NCBI GenBank assembly: GCA_902476765.1
Contig: CABSEJ010000037.1
Coordinates: 1 to 21,898 of the forward strand
Direction: 5' to 3'
From: an uncultured Blautia sp.
GTDB taxonomy: Bacteria > Bacillota > Clostridia > Lachnospirales > Lachnospiraceae
DNA: 21,898 nucleotides
The position numbers and the translations under genes were made by a program. Shown in pieces: positions 13,204 to 21,687 of this stretch (positions are counted from its first letter, which is position 1; the number at the start of each line of letters is the position of its first letter). Below the pieces are notes generated by a model. It was not told the DNA's origin and searched no databases. It saw only the letters and a program-made list of their open reading frames with translations.

Positions 13204-14859
13204 ATGAAAAAACGTATTTTAGCAATGCTGTTGGCAGCAACTATGGCCGCAGGGGCCCTTGCCGGCTGCGGTTCTTCAGGAGGCTCAGGGTCAGATTCCG
13301 GAAGCAGCAGCTCCGGAGGAGAAGGTGAACATTTGAATTTCGGATGTTATGTTTATTCTACGTCTTTTGACCCGGCCGCTTACCAGAATGCAGCCTGGCA
13401 GGGGATGAGATGGGGAATTACCGAGGCTTTGTACAAATTTAATGATGACGCTACGATTAGCCCATGGCTTTCTGATACCTATGAAGTATCAGAGGACCAC
13501 AAAACCTGGACCTTTCATATTCGAGACGGCGTCAAGTTTTCCAACGGCAATCCCTGTGACGCCCAGGCAGTGGCAGACTCTCTGAACCGGCTGTTCAATG
13601 TGTGTGAGAGTACTGATTACAGTTCCACACCCAGACAGTATGTGGATATGGCAAGTATTGAGGCTGACACAGAGGCCAATACGGTGACAATCGTGACCAA
13701 TGTAGCCTATGCGGATTTACGTGGACCTTTATGCTTCCCCTTCTATGCCATCATTGATGTGGAAGGAGATTTGACAGACGCAGACCATTCGGGAGGATAT
13801 ACTACATCTGTAGTGGGTACAGGCCCTTATATGCTGGATTCTTTTGATGAACTGAGCAAGAGCGGAGAGTTGGTGAAAAACGAGAATTATTGGGACGGCG
13901 AAGTGCCTTATGACAGTGTTACCATGATGTTTATCGAGGATGATACCACAAAGGCCATGGCTATTGAGAGCGGAGATATTGACTTGACGGAAAATGTAAC
14001 CACCATCAGTGATTTGGAGAAACTTGAGAATGATGATGACTTTTACGTTTCCAAAAAAACCGGTGTGAGAGTAGGGTTCGCTCTGGTGAATTTCCAGGGG
14101 ATCCTGACCAATGACGCTTTAAGACAAGCCGTATTTATGGCTGTAGACGGCCAGACCCTGTGTGACACTACGGTAGGCGGTATGTATAACTACGGTCCGG
14201 GAGTTCTGCCGGATACACTGGATTATGACAGTGACAAACTTACCAATCCTTATGCTTATAACCAGGAAGAGGCCATGAAGGTTCTGGATGAGAACGGAAT
14301 CGTGGATTCAGACGGAGACGGTATCCGGGAACTTAACGGCGAGAATGTAGTCCTTGAGTTTGATACTTACAAGAACCGCTGTCTCAGTGATTTTGCAGAG
14401 GGTATTCAGTCACAGCTGGCTGCTGTAGGCATTGGCTGTAATGTAAATGTTCTGGACAGCGATACATTATGGATGCAGATGCAGGAAGGCGATTATGACC
14501 TTACTAATTCCAACTGGATTACTGTGGGAACCGGAGACCCGGAAGCTTTCCTGCTGAACTGGTACGGAGACGGCGGAAATAATTTCTTTACGGCAGACAA
14601 TACAGACGCTACCAATTACTGCAGCTATGACAATGAGGAATTTAACAAGCTCTATGAACAGTTCGTTTCCTCTCTTGACGAACAGGAAAGAAAGGATTTG
14701 GTTGTGGAGATGGAACAAATCCTCATCAACGACTGTGCTGTGCTGGTTCACGGCTATTATAATTCAACAATGATTAGCAATGTATCCAAGGTAACGGGAG
14801 CAGAAATTCCGGCCTTTGACTACTACTGGCTGACTACAGATATTAAGCCGGCAGAGTAA
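13204..14859 (+). CDS. ABC transporter substrate-binding lipoprotein, family 5 (peptide/nickel type)
   Basis: 551 residues from ATG 13204 after AGGAGG (13190-13195); the longer frame from 13102 runs back into the repeat and is rejected. A lipoprotein signal peptide ends in LAGC, with C22 as the lipidated residue, then a Ser/Gly-rich linker. The mature part has family-5 hallmarks: LNFGCYVYSTSFDPA, WLSDTYEVSEDHKTWTFHIR, DGVKFSNGNP, VVGTGPYML and LRQAVFMAVDG. It would capture the ligand at the outer membrane face and pass it to the permeases below. Family 5 proteins bind peptides, nickel chelates, haem or other cargo. The upstream cobalamin riboswitch points to a corrinoid or cobalt-related ligand (inference). 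Confidence 0.92.
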   Translation: MKKRILAMLLAATMAAGALAGCGSSGGSGSDSGSSSSGGEGEHLNFGCYVYSTSFDPAAYQNAAWQGMRWGITEALYKFNDDATISPWLSDTYEVSEDHKTWTFHIRDGVKFSNGNPCDAQAVADSLNRLFNVCESTDYSSTPRQYVDMASIEADTEANTVTIVTNVAYADLRGPLCFPFYAIIDVEGDLTDADHSGGYTTSVVGTGPYMLDSFDELSKSGELVKNENYWDGEVPYDSVTMMFIEDDTTKAMAIESGDIDLTENVTTISDLEKLENDDDFYVSKKTGVRVGFALVNFQGILTNDALRQAVFMAVDGQTLCDTTVGGMYNYGPGVLPDTLDYDSDKLTNPYAYNQEEAMKVLDENGIVDSDGDGIRELNGENVVLEFDTYKNRCLSDFAEGIQSQLAAVGIGCNVNVLDSDTLWMQMQEGDYDLTNSNWITVGTGDPEAFLLNWYGDGGNNFFTADNTDATNYCSYDNEEFNKLYEQFVSSLDEQERKDLVVEMEQILINDCAVLVHGYYNSTMISNVSKVTGAEIPAFDYYWLTTDIKPAE

Positions 14860-14876
14860 ACAAAAGATAGTCAGGA

Positions 14877-14937
14877 GGCTGCCCGAAAAGCAAACAGAGA
14901 ATCGCTTGTTCTATGTTTCACGGGCAGTCTTTTCTTT
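14877..14937 (+). terminator. Intra-operon hairpin after the binding-protein gene
   Basis: GGCTGCCCG (14877-14885) pairs with CGGGCAGTC (14921-14929), one G-U pair, with a partly structured loop and a T-rich tail. It lies in the 97-base gap between binding protein and first permease. Such hairpins often act as leaky terminators or mRNA stabilisers, giving more binding protein than permease. Confidence 0.7.
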
Positions 14938-14956
14938 GAATTGAGGGATAAAAAAT

Positions 14957-15889
14957 ATGAAAAAAATTGGAAAAAGAATTCTTCAGATTCTTATTGTTTT
15001 GGTAGGAGTCAGCTTTCTGTCTTTTCTGCTGATATACATTTCTCCGGGAGACCCGGTTACTACTATGTTTGCCAGTACCGGTACCATGCCTTCGGAACAA
15101 GTAATCAATGAGACAAGGGAGGAACTGGGACTTAACCGACTATTCCTGGAACAGTATGGAACATGGCTGACAAACTGTCTGCATGGAAACTTTGGTAATT
15201 CCTTTTCCATGCATCGGCCGGTGGCAGACCTTCTGTTATCCAGGCTTATGCCAACGATTAAACTCTCCCTTCTGTCTCTGGCGCTTATGCTGGCGGTATC
15301 GGTGCCCTTCGGTGTGCTTTCCGCCGTTTATCGGGAAAAGCCCATAGACTTTCTTGTGCGGGGAGTCAGCTTTTTCGGAGTTTCCATGCCTAACTTCTGG
15401 GTGGGATTGCTGCTGCTCTATGTAGTGGCTTTGAAGCTGCGCCTTGTGCCCACGGTTTCTACAGAAGGTGGTTTTAAGCAGCTGATTTTGCCGGCCATAA
15501 CCCTGGCCTTCGCTATGTCGGCAAAATATACCAGGCAGGTCCGAACGGCGGTGCTGGAAGAATTGAATCAGGATTATGTCACAGGCGCCAGGGCCAGAGG
15601 ATTAAGTGAGCGAACCATCTTATGGCGGCATGTGTTTCCAAATGCCCTTTTGCCTCTGGTAACTATGCTGGGTCTGTCTTTGGGTTCTTTGCTTGGCGGT
15701 ACTGCGGTGGTGGAAGTAATCTTCGGCTACCAGGGACTTGGAAACCTGGCAGTTACAGCTATCACAGCGATGGATTATCCTTTGGTACAGGGATTTGTGC
15801 TTTGGATTGCCCTGATTTATATGGTCATCAATCTGATTGTAGATATATCCTATGAATTCCTGGACCCACGGATTAGAGAGAAGAGGTAA
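14957..15889 (+). CDS. ABC transporter permease (DppB/NikB-like)
   Basis: 310 residues; GAGGG precedes ATG. The N-terminal helix (RILQILIVLVGVSFLSFLLI) is followed by the conserved SPGDP. Then come an extracellular region ending GNFGNSF, and about five more helices. The EAA coupling loop, YVTGARARGLSERTILWRHV followed by FPNALLPLVT, contacts the ATPases. The C-terminus FLDPRIREKR is typical of the DppB/OppB/NikB group. It forms the membrane pore with the next gene's product, which begins 4 bases after its stop. Confidence 0.93.
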   Translation: MKKIGKRILQILIVLVGVSFLSFLLIYISPGDPVTTMFASTGTMPSEQVINETREELGLNRLFLEQYGTWLTNCLHGNFGNSFSMHRPVADLLLSRLMPTIKLSLLSLALMLAVSVPFGVLSAVYREKPIDFLVRGVSFFGVSMPNFWVGLLLLYVVALKLRLVPTVSTEGGFKQLILPAITLAFAMSAKYTRQVRTAVLEELNQDYVTGARARGLSERTILWRHVFPNALLPLVTMLGLSLGSLLGGTAVVEVIFGYQGLGNLAVTAITAMDYPLVQGFVLWIALIYMVINLIVDISYEFLDPRIREKR

Positions 15890-15893
15890 GGCC

Positions 15894-16721
15894 ATGAAGA
15901 AGCAAAATATATTTATCAAACATAAAATGTTCACCCTATATCTGATACTGGCAGTGGGAATCATACTGGTGGCGGTTTTCGCACCTCTGATTGCGACCCA
16001 TGACCCTGGAGAAGCGGTTTTAACAGAAGCCCTGAAGGCTCCGGGAGACGGACATCTCTTCGGAACGGATAAGCTGGGAAGAGATTTGTTTTCAAGAGTG
16101 ATTTACGGCACCCGTTCCTCTCTTCCGGCTACCTTTGCACTGGTAGGGATTATATTTTTAGTGGGAAGTATTCTTGGAATTGTCGCCGGATATTTCGGCG
16201 GCTGGGTAGACGCCGTTATCATGCGGATTGCAGATATGATGGTTGCCTTTCCTGGTATGGTTCTGGCTATTGCAGTGGCAGGTATTCTGGGGCCAAGTAT
16301 TACCAATGCAGTGATAGCCGTAGGGCTGGTCAGCTGGACAAAATATGCCCGTATGGCCAGAAGCCTTGTTTTAAAAATGAAGCATGACGATTACATAGAA
16401 GCTGCCCGTGTAACCGGGTCCAGAACGGGATATATTCTGACCCGCTATATGCTTCCTACTGTACTTCCTACTCTCATTATTACAGCCTCTACGGATATAG
16501 GAGGCATGATGCTGGAGCTTGCCGGCCTTTCTTTCCTGGGCTTTGGAGCTACTCCCCCTACGCCGGAATGGGGTCTGATGTTAAGCGAAGGACGTGCCTA
16601 TATGCAGAACGCTCCCTGGGTAATGATTTTTCCCGGTCTTGCCATCCTGATTGTGGTTACAGTATTCAATCTGCTGGGTGACAGCCTGCGTGATGTACTG
16701 GACCCCAGGGAAGATGAATAA
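15894..16721 (+). CDS. ABC transporter permease (DppC/NikC-like)
   Basis: 275 residues from ATG 15894, preceded by AGAGGTAAGG; the longer frame from 15852 overlaps the previous gene and is rejected. Helix 1 (LYLILAVGIILVAVFAPLIA) is followed by HDPGE, then GTDKLGRDLFSRVIYGTRSS, diagnostic of DppC/NikC proteins. The EAA loop is DDYIEAARVTGSRTGYI followed by RYMLPTVLPTLI. The C-terminus GDSLRDVLDPR is characteristic. Partner of the upstream permease. Confidence 0.93.
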   Translation: MKKQNIFIKHKMFTLYLILAVGIILVAVFAPLIATHDPGEAVLTEALKAPGDGHLFGTDKLGRDLFSRVIYGTRSSLPATFALVGIIFLVGSILGIVAGYFGGWVDAVIMRIADMMVAFPGMVLAIAVAGILGPSITNAVIAVGLVSWTKYARMARSLVLKMKHDDYIEAARVTGSRTGYILTRYMLPTVLPTLIITASTDIGGMMLELAGLSFLGFGATPPTPEWGLMLSEGRAYMQNAPWVMIFPGLAILIVVTVFNLLGDSLRDVLDPREDE

Positions 16722-16732
16722 GGAGGAGCGTT

Positions 16733-17527
16733 ATGAGTTTATTAGAGATAAAAGATATTGAAATTAAATACGGAAAAAGCAAGACTCCTTCGGTGGAACA
16801 TTTCAGTCTTTCTATGGAGAAAGGGGAAATCGTCAGCATTGTAGGCGAAAGCGGAAGCGGAAAAACAACAGTAATCCGTGCGGTTTTAGGACTGCTGCCC
16901 GGAGGCGGAAGAGTGGAAAAAGGAGATATTGTCTTCCAGGGGAAATCTGTGCTGGATTTAAAAAAAGACCAGTGGAAGGCTTTGCGGGGTTCGGATATTT
17001 CTATGATTTTTCAGGATTCCGGCGCCATGATTAACCCAATCCGCAGAATCGGCGACCAGTTTGTAGAATATATCCGTACCCATCAGAAAATATCAAAAAA
17101 AGAAGCCTGGGCAAAGGCTGAGGAAATGCTTTCCCGGATGCATCTGCCCAATGCAGAGAACATTATGAAGGAATATCCTTTTCAGCTATCAGGAGGTATG
17201 CGGCAGCGTGTGGGAATTGCCATGGCTATGACCTTTCAGCCAAAGCTTCTCCTTGCAGATGAGCCCACCAGCGCCCTTGACGTAACCATCCAGGCACAGA
17301 TTGTCCGCCAGTTTATGGAGCTGCGCAGAACTTATGATACAGCAATGATTGTGGTTACCCATAATATCGGGGTGGCTGCCTATATGGCGGACCAGCTGAT
17401 TGTAATGCAGCACGGAAAAATCGTAGACGCAGGAACCAGAGAAGAAGTGATGGGAAATCCCAAAAGTGATTATACAAAGAATCTGCTGGCCTGTGTACCG
17501 GATATGGGAGGGAAGAGATATGTCTGA
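16733..17527 (+). CDS. ABC transporter ATPase (DppD/NikD-like)
   Basis: 264 residues; GGAGG precedes ATG. Walker A is GESGSGKTT (38-46), the Q-loop MIFQDSGAMINPI, the signature LSGGMRQRVG, Walker B LLLADEPTSALD, and the H-loop VVTHN. It is shorter than the usual ~325 residues of DppD/OppD: it stops soon after the H-loop region and lacks the cysteine-rich C-terminal oligopeptide extension, as in NikD. Its end overlaps the next ATPase gene by 8 bases, indicating translational coupling and equal synthesis of the two subunits. Confidence 0.93.
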   Translation: MSLLEIKDIEIKYGKSKTPSVEHFSLSMEKGEIVSIVGESGSGKTTVIRAVLGLLPGGGRVEKGDIVFQGKSVLDLKKDQWKALRGSDISMIFQDSGAMINPIRRIGDQFVEYIRTHQKISKKEAWAKAEEMLSRMHLPNAENIMKEYPFQLSGGMRQRVGIAMAMTFQPKLLLADEPTSALDVTIQAQIVRQFMELRRTYDTAMIVVTHNIGVAAYMADQLIVMQHGKIVDAGTREEVMGNPKSDYTKNLLACVPDMGGKRYV

Positions 17528-18485
17528 CAAAATCATATTGACAGCAGAACATATTACAAAAAAATTTCCGGCCGCCGGGGGCCGTACGCTGACGGCCTGC
17601 AACGATATCAACTTGTCCGTTTATGAGGGGGAAACCCTGGGGATTGTAGGAGAGAGCGGCTGCGGCAAATCTACTTTTGTTAAAATGATTGTAAATATCC
17701 TGGAACCTACACAGGGACAGATTCTCTTTGAGGGAGAGGATATTACCAAATACAAAGGAGAAAAACTTCGTCAGCTTCGTCCGAAAATTCAGATGGTTTT
17801 CCAGGACCCAAGCGCAGCCTTTCACCCGAAAATGAAGGTGATGGATATTGTAACTGAGCCCCTTATGAATTTCGGAAAAATCAGTCGTTCTCAGAAGGAA
17901 GAAAAAGCAAAAGAGCTTCTCCGGCTGGTAGACCTTCCGGAAGAATATGTCTATCGTTTTCCCCATAATATGAGCGGAGGACAGAGACAGAGAGTGGGGA
18001 TTGCAAGAGCCCTGGCCCTGGAACCGCAAATTATTGTCTGTGACGAGGCTACCAGCGCATTAGACGTTTCTGTCCAGGACCATATTATTGAGCTGCTGGT
18101 AAAACTGCAGAAGGAAAAAGGGATTTCCTTTGTTTTTATCTGCCATGACGTGGCACTGGTTCAGTCCTTTGCCCACCAGGTGGCAGTGATGTATCTGGGA
18201 AATGTAGTAGAGGTGCTGCCGGGCACTCAGGTTCGGAATCATGCGGTACACCCCTATACACAGGCCCTTCTGGGTGCAATTTTTTCTACCAGAATGGATT
18301 TTACCAAAGAGATTAAAAGTATTGAAAGCGAGGCGCCCAGTCCCTTAGACGTGCCGGAAGGCTGTCCTTTCCAGAATCGCTGCGACCGGTGCATGGAAAT
18401 CTGCAGGACAAAAAAACCGGAACTGGTAAATGTGGGGCCAAAACATCAGGCAGCGTGTCACCTTTTTAAAGAAGGGCAGCAATAG
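17520..18485 (+). CDS. ABC transporter ATPase (DppF/NikE-like)
   Basis: 321 residues from ATG 17520, overlapping the stop of the previous ATPase gene; the ribosome binding site is GGGAGG. Walker A is GESGCGKST, the Q-loop MVFQDPSAAFHP, the signature MSGGQRQRVG, Walker B IIVCDEATSALD, and the H-loop FICHD. The C-terminal extension has the oligo/dipeptide transporter motif, including GCPFQNRCDRCMEIC and HQAACHLF, with the conserved cysteines of this subfamily. It pairs with the upstream ATPase to energise import. Confidence 0.94.
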   Translation: MSDKIILTAEHITKKFPAAGGRTLTACNDINLSVYEGETLGIVGESGCGKSTFVKMIVNILEPTQGQILFEGEDITKYKGEKLRQLRPKIQMVFQDPSAAFHPKMKVMDIVTEPLMNFGKISRSQKEEKAKELLRLVDLPEEYVYRFPHNMSGGQRQRVGIARALALEPQIIVCDEATSALDVSVQDHIIELLVKLQKEKGISFVFICHDVALVQSFAHQVAVMYLGNVVEVLPGTQVRNHAVHPYTQALLGAIFSTRMDFTKEIKSIESEAPSPLDVPEGCPFQNRCDRCMEICRTKKPELVNVGPKHQAACHLFKEGQQ

Positions 18486-18498
18486 GGGAGGGATAGGA

Positions 18499-19591
18499 AT
18501 GAAGAAAAGAAGAAAGGTTCTGCTGTTTTTACTGGCAGTTACTCTTCTGTCTGTCTTTGCAGGCTGCGGTAAAAAGAATGATACCGATGAACATGGCAAA
18601 GGAGTGGAAGATGATAATATTCAGCATATTATCGGAGTCGCTGTCTATGCCCAGGATTTGCAGGGAGCAGTGGCCGCCTGTGAAGAGGAAGAGCTTTATT
18701 ATATTGCCGGTTCGGGAACCCGTAAGCGATGAGGATTTCCAGGCGGTGAAAGACAATTCCTGGTTTTTGGGAACCATTGGCCCTAATCCGGAGGCGGAAG
18801 AGGAAGCAGGAAACAATATGGCTGCTTACGCTCAGGTAAAGGGGGCGAAATCCTATCTGATTTTAAGCGGCGGTTCCTACATAGATAATTTCATGCACAG
18901 TTCCAGAACCAGGGGAATGCTGGAGACTCTCGGCACTCTGGAACAGCTTACCTACAGTAAAAGTGTGGAAGAAATCCTTGCTTCCTCTGAAAATGAAATC
19001 CTGGACACAGGAAATTCTGATATTTCCATCACAGTTGTTCCAGGTTTTATCAGCAGCGAAGAAGGGGAAGCAAACCTGGAAGCAGCCCTGGAGGCCGGAC
19101 CTTATGATGCCGTGCTTTCTTCCTATGGCATGAACGGCCTGGTGGACCTTATTAACGACGGGGAAAAGAGCTGGGGACAGAATGCCATCGTGGGCATGAT
19201 AGACTGTTTTTCGGAAGAAAATTTCCAGGCAGTAAAGGAAGACGACGGATTCGGCAACCCCAAATTCGACTATATGGAAGGAAAATACGCTTCCATGATT
19301 GGCCCGGCTTTTGCCGCAATGTATAACGCAGTCACCGGACATGAGGATATGATTCGGCCGGAGGGAGAGGCTTTCCGTCTGTATCAGAGCTTCTGGAAAA
19401 CCGCAGGCCGGGAAGAATTCGGGGAAATGTACGGCTAAACCCAGGGAATTTATGAGAATGCCTACAGCAGTGCGGACCTGATGAATGTTTCTGCAGAGTT
19501 TACTCCGGATGCTGATTGGGAAGCATTTAAGAGCCTGACTGAAGCCAGTGATTTGGAGTCCGTAAAGGAGAGGATTTTATATCAGAATTAA
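18499..19591 (+). pseudogene. Periplasmic-binding-protein-like lipoprotein gene with a frameshift and a nonsense codon
   Basis: Start ATG 18499 lies 13 bases after the ATPase gene, behind GGGGAGGG. The lipoprotein signal peptide MKKRRKVLLFLLAVTLLSVF ends at the AGC lipobox (C23). The first frame stops at 18730-18732. The protein continues one frame over at PVSDEDFQAVKDNSWFLGTI, so a one-base indel near 18710-18722 (around CGGGAACCC) is needed. A second lesion, TAA at 19436-19438, is followed in the same frame by good coding sequence (GIYENAYSSADLMNVSAEF onward) to TAA 19589-19591. Repaired length is about 363 residues. The fold pattern (IIGVAVYAQ, AAYAQVKGAKSYLILSGG, YDAVLSSYGMNGLVDLI, NAIVGMIDCF) resembles a type-1 periplasmic binding protein. 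Presumably inactive unless the lesions are sequencing errors. Confidence 0.75.
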
Positions 19592-19603
19592 GGAGAAAAA
19601 TAT

Positions 19604-20563
19604 ATGTGGAAAATATGCGGGGAGGAATTAGCTCCCGGTGAGAAAAAACAGATTTTTTTGGAACCCGGCGTACCGGGGTATAAGATACCGGCAACCTTTA
19701 TCTGCGGGGAAAAGCCGGGCAAAACCCTGCTGGTAACGGCGGGGATTCATGCAGGAGAGTATCCGGGAGTTGCGGCGGTAATCCGCCTGGCATCCCAAAT
19801 CAATCCGTCTCAGACGGAGGGAAATATTTTATTGCTTCCCTGTGTCAATACCAGTGGATTCTGGGCAAGGACAGTAGAGATTATCCCGGAAGACGGGTTT
19901 AATCTGAACCGGCATTATCCGGGAAAGGCTGACGGTACTACCGGAGAGAGAATCGCCTGGTATTTTATGACGGAGATTTTTCCTTATGTGGATTTTATTT
20001 TTGATTTCCACAGCGGTTCCAATACGGAAGTTATGACGCCTCTTGTTTTTTATACCACTGCCCCAAAGGTGAGGGACTGTGCTTATGAAGCTGCCAAGGC
20101 CCTGGATTTGCCTTATCTGGTGGCTTCTGAAGCCACAAGAGGACAATATAGTTACGCTGCCCACAATTATGATGTGCCGGGACTGCTGGTAGAAATCGAA
20201 CATTCCCATAGCTGCAAGCCGGAATGGGTGGAGCTTTATGAGCGGAATTTAAAGCTGCTGATACAGCATCTGGGAATATATGATTTCGGGGCAAAGAAGC
20301 AGGAAGAACGTCAGAAGGTATACAGAGAAGCCATTTACCTTGATGCAGAGGAGAAAGGACTGTGGTATCCGGCAGTGACAGCAGGAGAAAGCTTCCGAAA
20401 GGGAGACCTGCTGGGGCATATGGAAGACTTCTTTGGCAAAGTAGAAAAAGAGTATTTCGCACAAAAAGACGGCACGGTACTTTATTATACCGATGGCCTG
20501 GCGGTTCCTAAAGACACCTTTTTGATGGCTCTGGGAACAGAGGACTCCGGGGAAATCCTTTGA
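19604..20563 (+). CDS. Succinylglutamate desuccinylase/aspartoacylase (AstE/AspA)-family zinc hydrolase
   Basis: 319 residues; AAGGAG lies 8 bases before ATG. Zinc ligands are H49 and E52 in AGIHAGEYPG and H136 in FDFHSGS. The substrate-positioning FNLNRHYPGK (99-108) is conserved, and E197 or E199 in LLVEIEHS is the likely catalytic glutamate. A C-terminal beta-domain follows (FRKGDLLGHMEDFFGKVEKE). This M14-like family hydrolyses amide bonds of N-acyl amino acids and related small molecules in the cytosol. It closes an operon of an ABC importer under a cobalamin riboswitch, so it probably processes the imported compound after entry. The substrate is unknown; the gene is intact. Confidence 0.88.
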   Translation: MWKICGEELAPGEKKQIFLEPGVPGYKIPATFICGEKPGKTLLVTAGIHAGEYPGVAAVIRLASQINPSQTEGNILLLPCVNTSGFWARTVEIIPEDGFNLNRHYPGKADGTTGERIAWYFMTEIFPYVDFIFDFHSGSNTEVMTPLVFYTTAPKVRDCAYEAAKALDLPYLVASEATRGQYSYAAHNYDVPGLLVEIEHSHSCKPEWVELYERNLKLLIQHLGIYDFGAKKQEERQKVYREAIYLDAEEKGLWYPAVTAGESFRKGDLLGHMEDFFGKVEKEYFAQKDGTVLYYTDGLAVPKDTFLMALGTEDSGEIL

Positions 20564-20570
20564 GGAGATA

Positions 20571-20613
20571 CATAGGCTTGACCTATGCAGGAAAGCCGGC
20601 CCCTTTTTCTTTT
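20571..20613 (+). terminator. Weak hairpin and T-rich tract after the deacylase gene
   Basis: CATAGG (20571-20576) pairs with CCTATG (20582-20587) around CTTGA. The T-rich tract only begins about 14 bases later (near 20603). Possible but unconvincing operon terminator. Confidence 0.3.
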
Positions 20614-20616
20614 CCA

Positions 20617-20645
20617 TTGCGCCCCATCTTTCCCCGTGGTATAAT
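20617..20645 (+). promoter_or_regulatory. Promoter of thyA
   Basis: TTGCGC (20617-20622), 17 bases, then TATAAT (20640-20645) preceded by TGG, giving an extended -10. It lies about 117 bases before the thyA start. Confidence 0.8.
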
Positions 20646-20762
20646 GGGCGAAAACAAAACAGCGCCGGGAATAAGCTTTGCATTGCCAGACAGGATGGAA
20701 AAAATACGGTGCTGCTGTAATTTGTAGAACCTATCAGACACGGGAAAAGAGAGGAGAACAGC

Positions 20763-21608
20763 ATGAGCTTAGCGGATAATCTTTTTATTCAGATGTGCCG
20801 GGATATTTTAGATAACGGTACAGATACACAGGGAGAGAAGGTTCGTCCAAAATGGGAGGACACCGGAGAATTTGCCTATACCATCAAACGGTTCGGAGTG
20901 GTGAACCGTTATGATTTACGGAAGGAATTTCCGGCCCTGACTCTGAGAAAGACAGCCCTGAAAACCTGTATGGATGAAATCTTGTGGATATATCAGAGAA
21001 AATCCAATAACATACATGATTTAAACGCCCATATCTGGGATGCCTGGGCCGATGAAGACGGCTCTATCGGAACCTGCTACGGAGATGTGGTGGGGAGAAA
21101 ATTCATCTATAAAGGTGAATCTGTGGACCAGATGGATTATGTATTGAAGCAGTTAAAGGAAAATCCTTACAGCAGAAGAATCATGACCAATCTTTATCAG
21201 TTTGAATACCTTCATTCCGGCGCTTTGGACCCTTGCTGCTACAGTATGACTTACAACGTGACCCGGGAGGGAGACAGCCTGGTGCTGAATGGGGTGCTGA
21301 ACCAGCGTTCCCAGGATGTGCTGGCGGCCAATAACTGGAATGTGTGCCAGTATGCCATTCTTTTGATGATGGTGGCTCAGGTCAATGATATGGTGCCGGG
21401 AGAGCTGGTCCATGTGATTGCAGACGCCCATATTTATGACAGACATGTGCCTGTGGTCCGGGAGCTGATAAGCAGGGAAACCTATCCCGCCCCGAAGGTA
21501 TGGCTAAACCCAGAAATCCGGAATTTCTATGATTTTACTACGGATGACTTAAAAGTGGAGAACTACCAGGCAGGGCCTCAGATTAAAAATATCCCCATTG
21601 CAGTGTAA
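20763..21608 (+). CDS. thyA: Thymidylate synthase
   Basis: 281 residues; GAGAGGAG precedes ATG. It methylates dUMP to dTMP using methylene-tetrahydrofolate, producing dihydrofolate. Catalytic cysteine C158 lies in LDPCCYSMTYNV, followed by the phosphate-binding NQRSQDVLAANNWNV (180-194) and the folate/dUMP-binding HVIADAHIYDRH. The usual PCH is PCC here, and the YGxQWR segment reads YGDVVGRKF. As far as I recall, variants of this kind are normal for the clostridial ThyA subgroup. The dihydrofolate reductase gene downstream recycles its folate product. Confidence 0.96.
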   Translation: MSLADNLFIQMCRDILDNGTDTQGEKVRPKWEDTGEFAYTIKRFGVVNRYDLRKEFPALTLRKTALKTCMDEILWIYQRKSNNIHDLNAHIWDAWADEDGSIGTCYGDVVGRKFIYKGESVDQMDYVLKQLKENPYSRRIMTNLYQFEYLHSGALDPCCYSMTYNVTREGDSLVLNGVLNQRSQDVLAANNWNVCQYAILLMMVAQVNDMVPGELVHVIADAHIYDRHVPVVRELISRETYPAPKVWLNPEIRNFYDFTTDDLKVENYQAGPQIKNIPIAV

Positions 21609-21687
21609 GTGCGTGGGGCTTATAGGAGTCCGGGCGTTGAAACAGGACTGATACAGTATACATCCGGAGAAGGAAAAGGAGAAAATT

